This document shows positions 18,684 to 27,667 of a stretch of 32,435 nt of DNA, piece after piece; position 1 is the stretch's first letter, and the number at the start of each line of letters is the position of its first letter. The DNA is from Promethearchaeota archaeon (GTDB lineage: Archaea; Asgardarchaeota; Lokiarchaeia; Sigyniarchaeales; SOKP01): NCBI GenBank assembly GCA_030615145.1, contig JAUWZT010000003.1, forward strand, positions 1-32,435, in the 5' to 3' direction. The notes below the pieces were generated by a model. It saw only the letters and a program-made list of their open reading frames with translations. It made no database searches and had not been told where the DNA came from. Both the position numbers and the translations under genes were made by a program.

Positions 18684-20126
18684 ATGGCTGAAAATGAAGA
18701 AACAACTTCAAGACATTCTTTTTTGACTTTTCTCTCTTTTGGTACCTACAATTTCACCTGGACAATTCCAACAGCAACAATGAGTCTTTTTATGTTTTAT
18801 TTTTATCATACAGTTGTCGGTCTTGACCCTCTTTGGATATTGACTGTCGTTGCTATAAACACAGTATGGGCTGGTCTTAACGACCCTTTAATAGGGTGGC
18901 TAACCGATCGAAATTTTAAGTGGACAAGAAAATGGGGTCGACGCTTTCCGTGGATAGTAATTGGCTTTATTCCACAATCTTTATCTTTAATCATGATATT
19001 TTCTCCTCCAGATCTACCAAAGGATTCCTTTGGTGTACTAATAAATCCTTTGCCAGTGATGCTTTGGCTTTTGCTCTCCCTATTTGTGTTTGATTTATTT
19101 ATTACACTTGTAGATATCCATGTATCTATACTTCGTGCTGACAAATTCCGAACTGAAACAGAAAGAAGGAAATATGCAGGATCTTGGGGTATCTTTGACA
19201 TGTTCGCACAAATCCTTGGAATGATGCTTCCACCGCTTTTTCTGTTCTTTGGATCCACAATATTATCATATACCGTTATGGCAGCAATTATGGCTGTAAT
19301 AGCTATTATTTTTGGCATCACATTTATCCCTGGAGCCCGGGAGGACAAGATCATTATTGATCGATATTACTCAAGAGACTACGAACGATTGCATGTATTT
19401 AAAGGTCTATGGATAGTTCTTAAACAGAAAAGTTTTATTGCTCTCTATGCTCATTACGTTCTGTGGCTCGCGGCTACTGCATCGATAATGACTGGAATGG
19501 TAGCATATTTAGTAACATTTATTTTAAAATCTAATGATCCAGATACCATGATCCCACTTCTCGCAGCTCTTCTCTTGGGATCATTAATTTCTATTCCAGT
19601 TTGGCTCAAAATTCTAAAAAAAACGAATAACAATAAGAAAACCTATATTATCGGAAGCCTTATATTATGTGCTCTTACAGTGCCAATCGGCTTTTTCCAA
19701 ACAGAGATTGATTTAATGATTATGTTGTTTTTATTTGGTCTCGGAAATGGATGTGTGTGGACTATTGGAATGCCAGTATTGTTTTCGAACGCACAAGATG
19801 ACTTTGTTGTGCGTACTGGGAAGAACCAGAAAGGTATCCTTGTTGGTACTTGGGCAGTAATAGGACTCATTACAGCTTTTATTGACGAAGCATTAATAGC
19901 ATTGGTATTCACTTTTACTGGATTTGATGCAGGAATCCCGGATTATGCAGCTTTAGTTGCATCTGGTGCAAATGTAGAATTAGTTCAATTAGGAATCCGT
20001 CTCCTTCTAGGCATTATCCCTGCGTTGCTCATTTTAGTAGGCACATTGATCTTTTGGAAATTCTATCCCCTCACTCAAGAAAAAGTTCTAGAAAACAAAG
20101 CTAAGCTACTTGAACTTGGCTTTTAA
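18684..20126 (+). CDS. GPH (MelB-like) glycoside/cation symporter family transporter
   Basis: FYFYHTVVGLDPLWILTVVAINTVWAGLNDPLIGWLTDRNFKWTRKWGRRFPWI; about 12 TM segments. Confidence 0.8.
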   Translation: MAENEETTSRHSFLTFLSFGTYNFTWTIPTATMSLFMFYFYHTVVGLDPLWILTVVAINTVWAGLNDPLIGWLTDRNFKWTRKWGRRFPWIVIGFIPQSLSLIMIFSPPDLPKDSFGVLINPLPVMLWLLLSLFVFDLFITLVDIHVSILRADKFRTETERRKYAGSWGIFDMFAQILGMMLPPLFLFFGSTILSYTVMAAIMAVIAIIFGITFIPGAREDKIIIDRYYSRDYERLHVFKGLWIVLKQKSFIALYAHYVLWLAATASIMTGMVAYLVTFILKSNDPDTMIPLLAALLLGSLISIPVWLKILKKTNNNKKTYIIGSLILCALTVPIGFFQTEIDLMIMLFLFGLGNGCVWTIGMPVLFSNAQDDFVVRTGKNQKGILVGTWAVIGLITAFIDEALIALVFTFTGFDAGIPDYAALVASGANVELVQLGIRLLLGIIPALLILVGTLIFWKFYPLTQEKVLENKAKLLELGF

Positions 20127-20168
20127 ATTATTTTTTTTTAAAAAATCAAGCTATTTTAAAATCCTAAT

Positions 20169-21302
20169 TCAAAATTTTAAAGGATACTTTCCATACTTCT
20201 TTGTAGCAGAAATCATCGTAAGAACATTTTCAAGTTTACAAGAATTCGTTATGTCTGTGCAAGGGCTCAAAATATAACCCCCACCTTCGCCAGCGTCCCG
20301 AATGCACTTTTTCACAGCGTTTACGACGTCGTCTTTTGTGCCATAGGGTAAAAGTTGAGAAACATCAATATTTCCGACCAAACATAGCTTATCTCCATAT
20401 TTTTCCTTCAAGTACTTCAAATCCATACCTGCCATCGGCTCCAGAGATTGTACGCCGTCAAAACCTGCTTCGATTAGCCCATCAAAATATGGTTCAGTAA
20501 AACCATCCGAGTGAAAGATCGCATATTTCCCTGCTTTTTTTACCTCATGAACGATTTTCTTATATGCGGGTACAATCAGTTCACGATGGTATTTAGGATT
20601 TATCATAGTAGTATTCTTTAAAGCAGAGTCATCACATAGAAAGAAGATCTCAAAATCTGTTTCAGCTAACATCTTTGCTGCTTGCACCGCTTTTTTAGTT
20701 CTCAATTCAATATATCTTTTTATTTTGCTTTTGTTTTTTCTTATTAATTTTATTAGCAATCCTAAGCCAATTCCTTCCCAAATTGGTTCTAATATATAGT
20801 CTAAGTGAGCACAAGGAACAATTTCGTCCACTGGGAACTTTTTAAGCCTTTTATTGATTTTAGAAGCAAAATCGGGGCCTTCTTCCCATTCAACATCGTA
20901 GTAAGTATCGTAAAAGTAATCTGCCATTTCCTCAGAATTGATGTAATTTTTTAAATACCAAGAGAGGTCTGAGCCCGTCGGTGGCTTTTTCAAAAAAAGT
21001 CTGCCATCGATATCAATGTATTTGTTAGGGTCTTCCGGTTTAGGAATTGGATGTTCGTTCAAATAACTTTGAGGTAGATGAACTGGAAAACCCTGAAAAC
21101 CCCAAGAAGAATCAAACCCTAATTTTTTGTGAAAATTCAAATCTAAATAATAATAAAAGTATTTTCTAACCCTTTTGAAATCAGCACCCCAATATTTTAA
21201 TAGTTCTTTTCTAAAGCCAGGCATGATTTCTTGACAGAAAAGAGGTATCCGATCGACTTCTTCGTGGTTTAACGCTCTTAACATTCTTTCTCGTGCGTTC
21301 AT
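20169..21302 (-). CDS. UroD-family protein, HSDG type
   Basis: MNARERMLRALNHEEVDRIPLF...AIFHSDGFTEPYFDGLIEAGFDGVQSLEPMAGMDLKYLKEKYGDKLCLVGNIDVS. Confidence 0.85.
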   Translation of the reverse strand: MNARERMLRALNHEEVDRIPLFCQEIMPGFRKELLKYWGADFKRVRKYFYYYLDLNFHKKLGFDSSWGFQGFPVHLPQSYLNEHPIPKPEDPNKYIDIDGRLFLKKPPTGSDLSWYLKNYINSEEMADYFYDTYYDVEWEEGPDFASKINKRLKKFPVDEIVPCAHLDYILEPIWEGIGLGLLIKLIRKNKSKIKRYIELRTKKAVQAAKMLAETDFEIFFLCDDSALKNTTMINPKYHRELIVPAYKKIVHEVKKAGKYAIFHSDGFTEPYFDGLIEAGFDGVQSLEPMAGMDLKYLKEKYGDKLCLVGNIDVSQLLPYGTKDDVVNAVKKCIRDAGEGGGYILSPCTDITNSCKLENVLTMISATKKYGKYPLKF

Positions 21303-21405
21303 GATTTCTAGGATGTTTTAATTTTAAATTTTGTGTAAGATAAGATAAAAAGAAAAGAAATAATCCGAAATTAAATTTATCTATTTTCTAATTCTAATAA
21401 CTTAC

Positions 21406-22176
21406 ATGGCAATATTAATTGAAAAAAAATATCCTGTATTTACCATTGTTATTAATAATCCCGAAGTTAAGAACGCAATAGATGGACCTACAGCTCAAGA
21501 ATTGAGCGTTGCATTTAGAGAATTCGAAAACGATAAAGAAGCTTTAGTTGCTGTATTATGGGGCTCTAATGGAACGTTTTGTTCGGGTGCAAATCTGAAA
21601 GCTATTGCTGAAGGGCGAGGAAATAAAATAGAAAAAGATGGAGATGGTCCGATGGGTCCAACGCGGATGTTTTTATCAAAGCCAGTTATTGCAGCTATAG
21701 CGGGATATGCTGTTGCTGGAGGATTAGAGCTTGCTCTATGGTGTGATATGCGTGTTGTTGAGAATGATGCAGTTTTTGGAGTATTTTGTCGTAGATTTGG
21801 AGTACCTCTTATAGATGGCGGTACTGTAAGATTACCAAGACTTATTGGATTAAGTCGAGCTATGGATATGATTCTTACTGGACGTCCTGTGAATGCTGAA
21901 GAAGCACTCGCGTGGGGGCTTGCTAATCGAGTAGTTGCTATAGGTCGATCGAAAATAGAAGCAGAAAAATTAGCAAGAGAAATTGCGGCTTTTCCAAAAA
22001 CTTGCATGAGAAACGATCGCTTCTCCGCTTATGAACAATTTGGATTAGATATTAAAGATGCGATGGTAAATGAATTTGAATATGGTTTAAAAACTTTAGA
22101 AAGCGGAGAATACATAGAGGGAAGTCAAGCTTTTACTAAAGGCAAAGGTAAACACGGTAATTTTAAGAAGATATAA
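21406..22176 (+). CDS. Enoyl-CoA hydratase/isomerase (crotonase) family protein
   Basis: FTIVINNPEVKNAIDGPTAQEL, GTFCSGANLKAIAEG, KPVIAAIAGYAVAGGLELALWCDMRV. Confidence 0.9.
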   Translation: MAILIEKKYPVFTIVINNPEVKNAIDGPTAQELSVAFREFENDKEALVAVLWGSNGTFCSGANLKAIAEGRGNKIEKDGDGPMGPTRMFLSKPVIAAIAGYAVAGGLELALWCDMRVVENDAVFGVFCRRFGVPLIDGGTVRLPRLIGLSRAMDMILTGRPVNAEEALAWGLANRVVAIGRSKIEAEKLAREIAAFPKTCMRNDRFSAYEQFGLDIKDAMVNEFEYGLKTLESGEYIEGSQAFTKGKGKHGNFKKI

Positions 22177-22200
22177 AATAATATGTAATATGGTGATTAG

Positions 22201-22623
22201 ATGATTGTGTTTGAAGAATTTAGAGTAAAAACCCCAGAAAGAGAAGTTTTACTAGAAATTACAAATGAAATTAGAAGGATTGTAAGGAATTCAGGCATAA
22301 ATAAAGGCGTATGTCGTATATTTGTACCTCATACTACTGCGGGAATAACTATTAATGAAAACGCTGATCCCTCCGTTATGAAAGATATTTCTAATTATTT
22401 GAGCAAGTTGATACCAAAAGGTGGAAGTTTAGGATATTCGTTTAGACATATGGAGGGTAATTCAGACGCGCATATTAAATGCTCTTTAACAGGGCACTCA
22501 TTAGAACTATTAATTCATGAGGGTAGATTAATGCTTGGAACATGGCAAGGTGTAATGTTTGCAGAATATGACGGTCCGCGAAACAGGAAAGTCTTTGTCC
22601 AAATTCAAGGAGAAATTAATTAA
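22201..22623 (+). CDS. YjbQ/UPF0047 family protein (secondary thiamine-phosphate synthase-like)
   Basis: GVCRIFVPHTTAGITINENADPSV...FRHMEGNSDAHIKCSLTGHSLELLIHEGRLMLGTWQGVMFAEYDGPRNRKV. Confidence 0.9.
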   Translation: MIVFEEFRVKTPEREVLLEITNEIRRIVRNSGINKGVCRIFVPHTTAGITINENADPSVMKDISNYLSKLIPKGGSLGYSFRHMEGNSDAHIKCSLTGHSLELLIHEGRLMLGTWQGVMFAEYDGPRNRKVFVQIQGEIN

Positions 22624-22645
22624 AATAATATCAATAAATTATATG

Positions 22646-23884
22646 TCATTTCTTTACTAATTTCAACGTTATAAAGAATGTGATAACTACCAAACCATTA
22701 ATTAAGTAAAAGGGTAAAAATATATAGATTTCCCCTAAAGCACTAATAACAATTGGTCCAATTGCGCTACACAAAAATCCTATAGCGTTGTTAAATCCTA
22801 TGCCCGTACCTTTTAAATCCGGGTCAATTTTTTCGATAATGTTTAATAGTAATGTGTTTCCCGCTGGTTCGTACAACGCTAACCCTATCCCAACAAATAT
22901 CGTAATAATTAAAAATACAATCAGATTAAAAACAATACTAGTCAAGAACGGAAGAGCAAAAAAGATAACAACCACCTGCCCTACCAACATCATTTTTCTT
23001 GGGCTATGACGATCTGTTAATCTACCAGAGATAAACACAAATATAATGTAAGCCGCTACAATAAGAATTAATGCATAACTCGTTTGAATTTCGTCTAAAA
23101 TAAATTGGACTTGTAAGACCCAAATTAAATATGCTATAATCCCTCCAAATATAAACCACCTTACGCTATTTAAAAAAATTGTAATTATAAACTGTCGTTC
23201 TTGTATTAAGATTTTTATATTTTCTAAATTTAGCGACATTTTATTCTCATTTTTGGGACTTTCTAAATCGGATTTCACCTTTTTATTTCCCTTTTCTTTC
23301 AAGAAAATAATCATAACTACCCCCGATATTATTGTTAAAATCCCTGAAATAGAAAATATATTCCTAAACCCTAAATATGAAGAGATATAGCCCCCAATAA
23401 CGATACCTCCAAAGTAACCTAAGGACATCGATAACGCGAATAACCCCATTCCTTTTCCGTGCTCTTCTTTCTCGTAAATATCACCAATAATTGCTTGTAA
23501 AATTGATGTATAAGCTCCTGCCCCTTGAATTGCTCTAAAGATTATAAGTTGAACAATGTCCTGAGCGATAAAACATAAAAATGTTCCAATAATGTATATA
23601 ATCAATCCGATAAGTACAACTAATCTTCTACCATACTTATCAGAGGCAGCAGCGAATGGAAATTGAAACACTGATTGCGTTACAGAAAAAATCCCTATTA
23701 CGATTCCATAAGCGGTAAGTGTTCCAGATAGGCTTATAATAAAAGAAGGTAGCCCAATATTAACCACACTTATTCCTAAATTTCTAAAAAATACTCCCAT
23801 TAAGATAACAAAAAGCAAAATTTTTACATGCTTTCCAAAATTGCTCTTTGAACGCTTTAAATTATCCTCAGTTTTAATTCCCAT
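22646..23884 (-). CDS. MFS transporter
   Basis: FPFAAASDKYGRRLVVLIGLIIYIIGTFLCF; FRAIQGAGAYTSILQAIIGDI; multiple TM. Confidence 0.85.
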   Translation of the reverse strand: MGIKTEDNLKRSKSNFGKHVKILLFVILMGVFFRNLGISVVNIGLPSFIISLSGTLTAYGIVIGIFSVTQSVFQFPFAAASDKYGRRLVVLIGLIIYIIGTFLCFIAQDIVQLIIFRAIQGAGAYTSILQAIIGDIYEKEEHGKGMGLFALSMSLGYFGGIVIGGYISSYLGFRNIFSISGILTIISGVVMIIFLKEKGNKKVKSDLESPKNENKMSLNLENIKILIQERQFIITIFLNSVRWFIFGGIIAYLIWVLQVQFILDEIQTSYALILIVAAYIIFVFISGRLTDRHSPRKMMLVGQVVVIFFALPFLTSIVFNLIVFLIITIFVGIGLALYEPAGNTLLLNIIEKIDPDLKGTGIGFNNAIGFLCSAIGPIVISALGEIYIFLPFYLINGLVVITFFITLKLVKK

Positions 23885-23994
23885 TTATTTGAGAAATTAA
23901 GAAGTAAATTTAAAGTTATTTTTCGCAATATTTTAAACTTTTAATACTCATATTTACATAATCTTAGTTATTAATTTGGAAAAAAGGGATATTA

Positions 23995-25053
23995 TTGGAG
24001 TTTGGATTTAATTCTTTATCAAATTTAGCCCAGATTAGGAAAGATGTGAAGAGAAAAAGAATTTCTAGTTATGATAAAACAGGGGCAAATGCTGATTTCT
24101 TTACTTACAAGGGCAACGAAATAAGGGAAATTTGTAACATTGAAGGCGCTGGAATGATAAAACACATCTGGATGACGATTGCCTCGGGAGACCCTTATTA
24201 CTTGAGAAAAACAGTTATTAGAATGTGGTGGGATAACGAAGAGCACCCTTCAGTAGAGTGTCCAATAGGAGACTTTTTTGGTGTGGGGCACGCAAAAACC
24301 GCAAATTTTTGGAGTTTACCGCTTTCTATGGGGCCAGAGGACGGAAAAGGATTTAATTGTTTTTTCCCAATGCCATTTTCAAAACGAGCTCGAATAGAAA
24401 TTGAAAATGAAAGTGATACTCCCCTGACAACTTATTTTTATATTGATTATGAAGAATATAGCGCGTTAGACTCTACTTATGGTAGATTTCATGTTTTTTG
24501 GAATCGCGTAAATCCATGTGAAGGAAGCGATTATAATAAAAAGAAGATAGTGGAATTCAATTTTAAAAAGAATCCAACGCACGAGAAAGATTATTTTGTT
24601 ATGAACGCCGAAGGTGAAGGCCATTTCGTTGGATTTCATTTAGATATTCATAATTTGTATGAAACTGAGAAACATAACTGGCCCGGTGAAGGAGACGATT
24701 ACATAGAGATCGATGACGCCGAAATTATACTTTACGGAACAGGGACCGAAGATTATTTTTGTACTTCGTGGTGCCCAACCCAATATTATTGTTCGCCTTA
24801 TTTTGGAATTCCATTGCCAGGAGGTAAAAATTGGAGCGGTAAAATATCCTATTATAGGTATCACATTGAAGATCCAATATATTTTCATAAAAATATTAAA
24901 GTAAAAATAGAGCACGGTCACGCGAATCAAAGATCAGACGATTGGTCTTCAACAGCTTACTGGTATCAAACAGAACCGCATCAGAAATTCAAATCTTTTC
25001 CGGTAGTTGACGATAGATTACCTAGAGAAGAACCTAAAGAGATCGAAACTTAA
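23995..25053 (+). CDS. DUF2961 (GH172-like) carbohydrate-active protein
   Basis: EICNIEGAGMIKHIWMTIASGDPYYLRKTVIRMWWDNEEHPSVECPIGDFFGVG...DDAEIILYGTGTEDYFCTSW; TTG start. Confidence 0.85.
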   Translation: MEFGFNSLSNLAQIRKDVKRKRISSYDKTGANADFFTYKGNEIREICNIEGAGMIKHIWMTIASGDPYYLRKTVIRMWWDNEEHPSVECPIGDFFGVGHAKTANFWSLPLSMGPEDGKGFNCFFPMPFSKRARIEIENESDTPLTTYFYIDYEEYSALDSTYGRFHVFWNRVNPCEGSDYNKKKIVEFNFKKNPTHEKDYFVMNAEGEGHFVGFHLDIHNLYETEKHNWPGEGDDYIEIDDAEIILYGTGTEDYFCTSWCPTQYYCSPYFGIPLPGGKNWSGKISYYRYHIEDPIYFHKNIKVKIEHGHANQRSDDWSSTAYWYQTEPHQKFKSFPVVDDRLPREEPKEIET

Positions 25054-25085
25054 AAATAAAAAATTTTTTATAAATTCTTTAATAT

Positions 25086-26594
25086 TTATTTGTCATCTTC
25101 AACAACTTTTAAACCTAAAATTTTTGCTCCGTTTATGAAATCTTCCTTCCAATCGCCTATGAAAGTTACCCTATGCCATCCAAATGCGTTCCAATCATAG
25201 TTTTCCATAATTTTTTCAACATCGCTTTCTACTAACATTTTAGAAACGCAACCTTTTTCATCCACTATGTTATCTATTATTTTTCCCGTACGGATTGAGA
25301 TTTTTTTTTCAAAAACGCTGATTTTAATAGTCGTTACTGGTTTCCCTATTGGAAATTTAACGCGAGGCGAGGCGCCTAAAAAATGAGTTTCACCATGGTA
25401 AACGATATCATAAGGCGCTTGTGGACCCTCTGGTCCTTGCAAATTGCATGGCGCTAAACAATGCATATACGTGATTTGATTTTTTTTTATATCAAAAGTG
25501 TGGTTGGACACATATCCTGGTCTACCAGTTAAGTACAGTCCAAAAAGAAAGCTTATGGTCGAATCCATATCAGACTCACATATGCCGTATTTTCCTTCTT
25601 TACTTAATTCGAAAAAAGCCATGCAAGGATAAGCGGGAATCGCGCCGCACAATAAGAATGTGCCACAATCGGGAGTAAAAATGTCAATGTCTTTATCTTT
25701 CAAGATATTTTTAAAAGCTAGATATAGTTTTGCGGAATTTAAAATGGTTTTATCCGTGGGTTCTACTAAAGAAGCATTTTTAATCCATTTTTGAGCGATC
25801 TCTTTTGCTTGGTCTGTGTTAACCTCATTATAATATTTGAGAATCTCCTCTGGATCTCCTCTAATCATTTCTATGTCGAAAACATTTTTTAAAATTTCTT
25901 TATAGAGCGCTTCATCCTTTCTCCACTGGTGTGCTTGATCTAAACCAACTGTATCGGTATAAAATTCAAATTCCTCATCGCTACTCATTTTACTTATTTG
26001 ATCCAAAAACTCTGGATGATTTTTAGCTAATCGCATTCGTTCGGGATTAAATAACCCTAATATGACATCCCAGTTCATTTTAATGATGTCCTTGGCGTAA
26101 ACCAAGACCTTTTTTCCCCTTAAACGCATAAGATTAAACATGTTCTCAAATGTCTTGTCAAAATCTTCTAAATTTTTTGAAGACAAAATAGATAGTTGAT
26201 AATTCTTGTCTTTAACACTTGAGAATATTTTTGTGAATGTATGGTCTCCAGCATAAATAAAATTAGCCAATATTACCGGCTTTTTGCTCTCAACAAATTC
26301 AATGCCAGCTTGAACAATCCCTGGATCTCCATAATGCCCTATCGTAAAAACTATAACCCCATCAGCCTCTTCGATATCCTTTTTAATCTGGTTAACTAAT
26401 TCATTATCGTATGTTGTAATAATCTCACTATAGTTAAACTCAATTTTATTAAATTTCTCGTTTAGATGTTTTCTAATGGAATCTATCGTTTTGTTATTGT
26501 CATATCCCAAATAAGGCCATCCAGCTTCCCATTGTGGTTTTCCTATAAACACAACTTCTATTTTTACATCTTTATTATTCATTTTAAAATTCAC
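25086..26594 (-). CDS. L-fucose/L-arabinose isomerase-like protein
   Basis: PAYPCMAFFELSKEGKYGICESDMDSTISFLFGLYLTGRPGYVSNHTFDIKKNQITYMHCLAPCNLQGPEG. Confidence 0.75.
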   Translation of the reverse strand: MNFKMNNKDVKIEVVFIGKPQWEAGWPYLGYDNNKTIDSIRKHLNEKFNKIEFNYSEIITTYDNELVNQIKKDIEEADGVIVFTIGHYGDPGIVQAGIEFVESKKPVILANFIYAGDHTFTKIFSSVKDKNYQLSILSSKNLEDFDKTFENMFNLMRLRGKKVLVYAKDIIKMNWDVILGLFNPERMRLAKNHPEFLDQISKMSSDEEFEFYTDTVGLDQAHQWRKDEALYKEILKNVFDIEMIRGDPEEILKYYNEVNTDQAKEIAQKWIKNASLVEPTDKTILNSAKLYLAFKNILKDKDIDIFTPDCGTFLLCGAIPAYPCMAFFELSKEGKYGICESDMDSTISFLFGLYLTGRPGYVSNHTFDIKKNQITYMHCLAPCNLQGPEGPQAPYDIVYHGETHFLGASPRVKFPIGKPVTTIKISVFEKKISIRTGKIIDNIVDEKGCVSKMLVESDVEKIMENYDWNAFGWHRVTFIGDWKEDFINGAKILGLKVVEDDK

Positions 26595-26649
26595 TACGAA
26601 TCAAAAAATTATATTACTTATCTATTAGGTTTTGAACTTTAAAAACATT

Positions 26650-26673
26650 AAAAATTTTAAAAATAAAATTTTT
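26650..26673. repeat. Inverted repeat AAAAATTTT-aaaaat-AAAATTTTT upstream of the AbrB/PIN pair
   Basis: Perfect 9-bp arms about 40 bp upstream of ATG 26713; low complexity. Confidence 0.4.
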
Positions 26674-26712
26674 CCGAAAAAACTTAAATATTCTGACAAC
26701 CATTTTATTTAT

Positions 26713-26973
26713 ATGATAATTGATGAGAAAGTAAAAGTCGGTAAAAAAGGGGAGATCCTTCCAAAAAAACCCTTGAGAGAAATTTCCGGTATCCGACCAG
26801 GAGATAATGTATTAATTGAGGCTCAACCTGGTCGACTGATAATAAATAAAATTTTTACTGTCAAAGAACTTCTAGAAATGCCAATCATTTCGCAAGGAAC
26901 AGCTGAAAGCGTAGAAAAGGATATTGAAGAAGAAATGAAAATACAAGAGAAATTGACAAATGAAGAACATTAA
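26713..26973 (+). CDS. AbrB/SpoVT-type antitoxin
   Basis: KVKVGKKGEILPKKPLREISGIRPGDNVLIEAQPGRLIINKI; ATG at 26713 preferred over the upstream start at 26632. Confidence 0.8.
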   Translation: MIIDEKVKVGKKGEILPKKPLREISGIRPGDNVLIEAQPGRLIINKIFTVKELLEMPIISQGTAESVEKDIEEEMKIQEKLTNEEH

Positions 26974-27460
26974 ACCTTTAATAATGGATACAACCTATAT
27001 TTTACCATTATTCGGTATTAAAATAATAGAACTAACCAATTTTAAAAAATTCTCTAAAAAACTCTGGTCAAATGGATTAAAAGGATTAAATCTATACTTA
27101 CCCTCAACTTGCTTAATGGAGGTTTTGTTTAAATTAACCGGGGAATATCGAAAGAGTAATAATGTTGATGTACTTAAACGTTACGCCATAGCAATACCTT
27201 CAATACTTTCCTTCAGCTCGATACAAATCTTCAACCCACTACTAAATCCTGAAGCAATAAGGATTGCGATTAACATAAAATATGCCGGCCATACTGATCT
27301 TATGGATTGTTTAATTGCTGCCAGTGCTGCGGCATTAAAAGGGATATTCTTGACAGAGGATATTGAATTGAGTAAAATTTTAAAAATTATTCCGGAAACC
27401 AAAAATGTTTCTATTTGGTCTTGGAGTGATCTTATTAAGAACGAATTTGCTCAAGATTGA
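26960..27460 (+). CDS. PIN-domain (VapC-like) toxin
   Basis: MDTTYILPLF, LMEVLFKL, HTDLMDCLIAASAAALKGIFLTEDIEL with ordered PIN acidic residues; 14-nt overlap with the AbrB gene. Confidence 0.8.
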   Translation: MKNIKPLIMDTTYILPLFGIKIIELTNFKKFSKKLWSNGLKGLNLYLPSTCLMEVLFKLTGEYRKSNNVDVLKRYAIAIPSILSFSSIQIFNPLLNPEAIRIAINIKYAGHTDLMDCLIAASAAALKGIFLTEDIELSKILKIIPETKNVSIWSWSDLIKNEFAQD

Positions 27461-27474
27461 TATAAGTAAGTTTT

Positions 27475-27651
27475 TTAATTAATGAAATATATTGGACTCG
27501 ACCATGATTGATGTCCATTATCTAAAGTTATTTTAACATATAGATGGTCGTCTTTTTCCCTATTATTTGCCAATAAAATCGATCTTTCAAGCTGGATCGA
27601 GAAATATGGATTTACATCTGGAACTTTAAAAATAAAATTTTTGTAAAAACC
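27475..27651 (-). pseudogene. 3' remnant of a DUF3604/PHP-like gene (C-terminal fragment)
   Basis: Open reverse frame without ATG: GFYKNFIFKVPDVNPYFSIQLERSILLANNREKDDHLYVKITLDNGHQSWSSPIYFIN*; the YV.IT..NGH..WSSPI ending is typical of that family. Confidence 0.6.
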
Positions 27652-27667
27652 TTATTGAATCAATTAA

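Noticed and set aside
18806-19354. Antisense ORF of 182 aa
   Set aside because: Shadow of the GPH symporter coding frame with low-complexity I/S/R-rich composition.
21495-22007. Antisense ORF of 170 aa
   Set aside because: Mirror frame of the well-supported enoyl-CoA hydratase gene.
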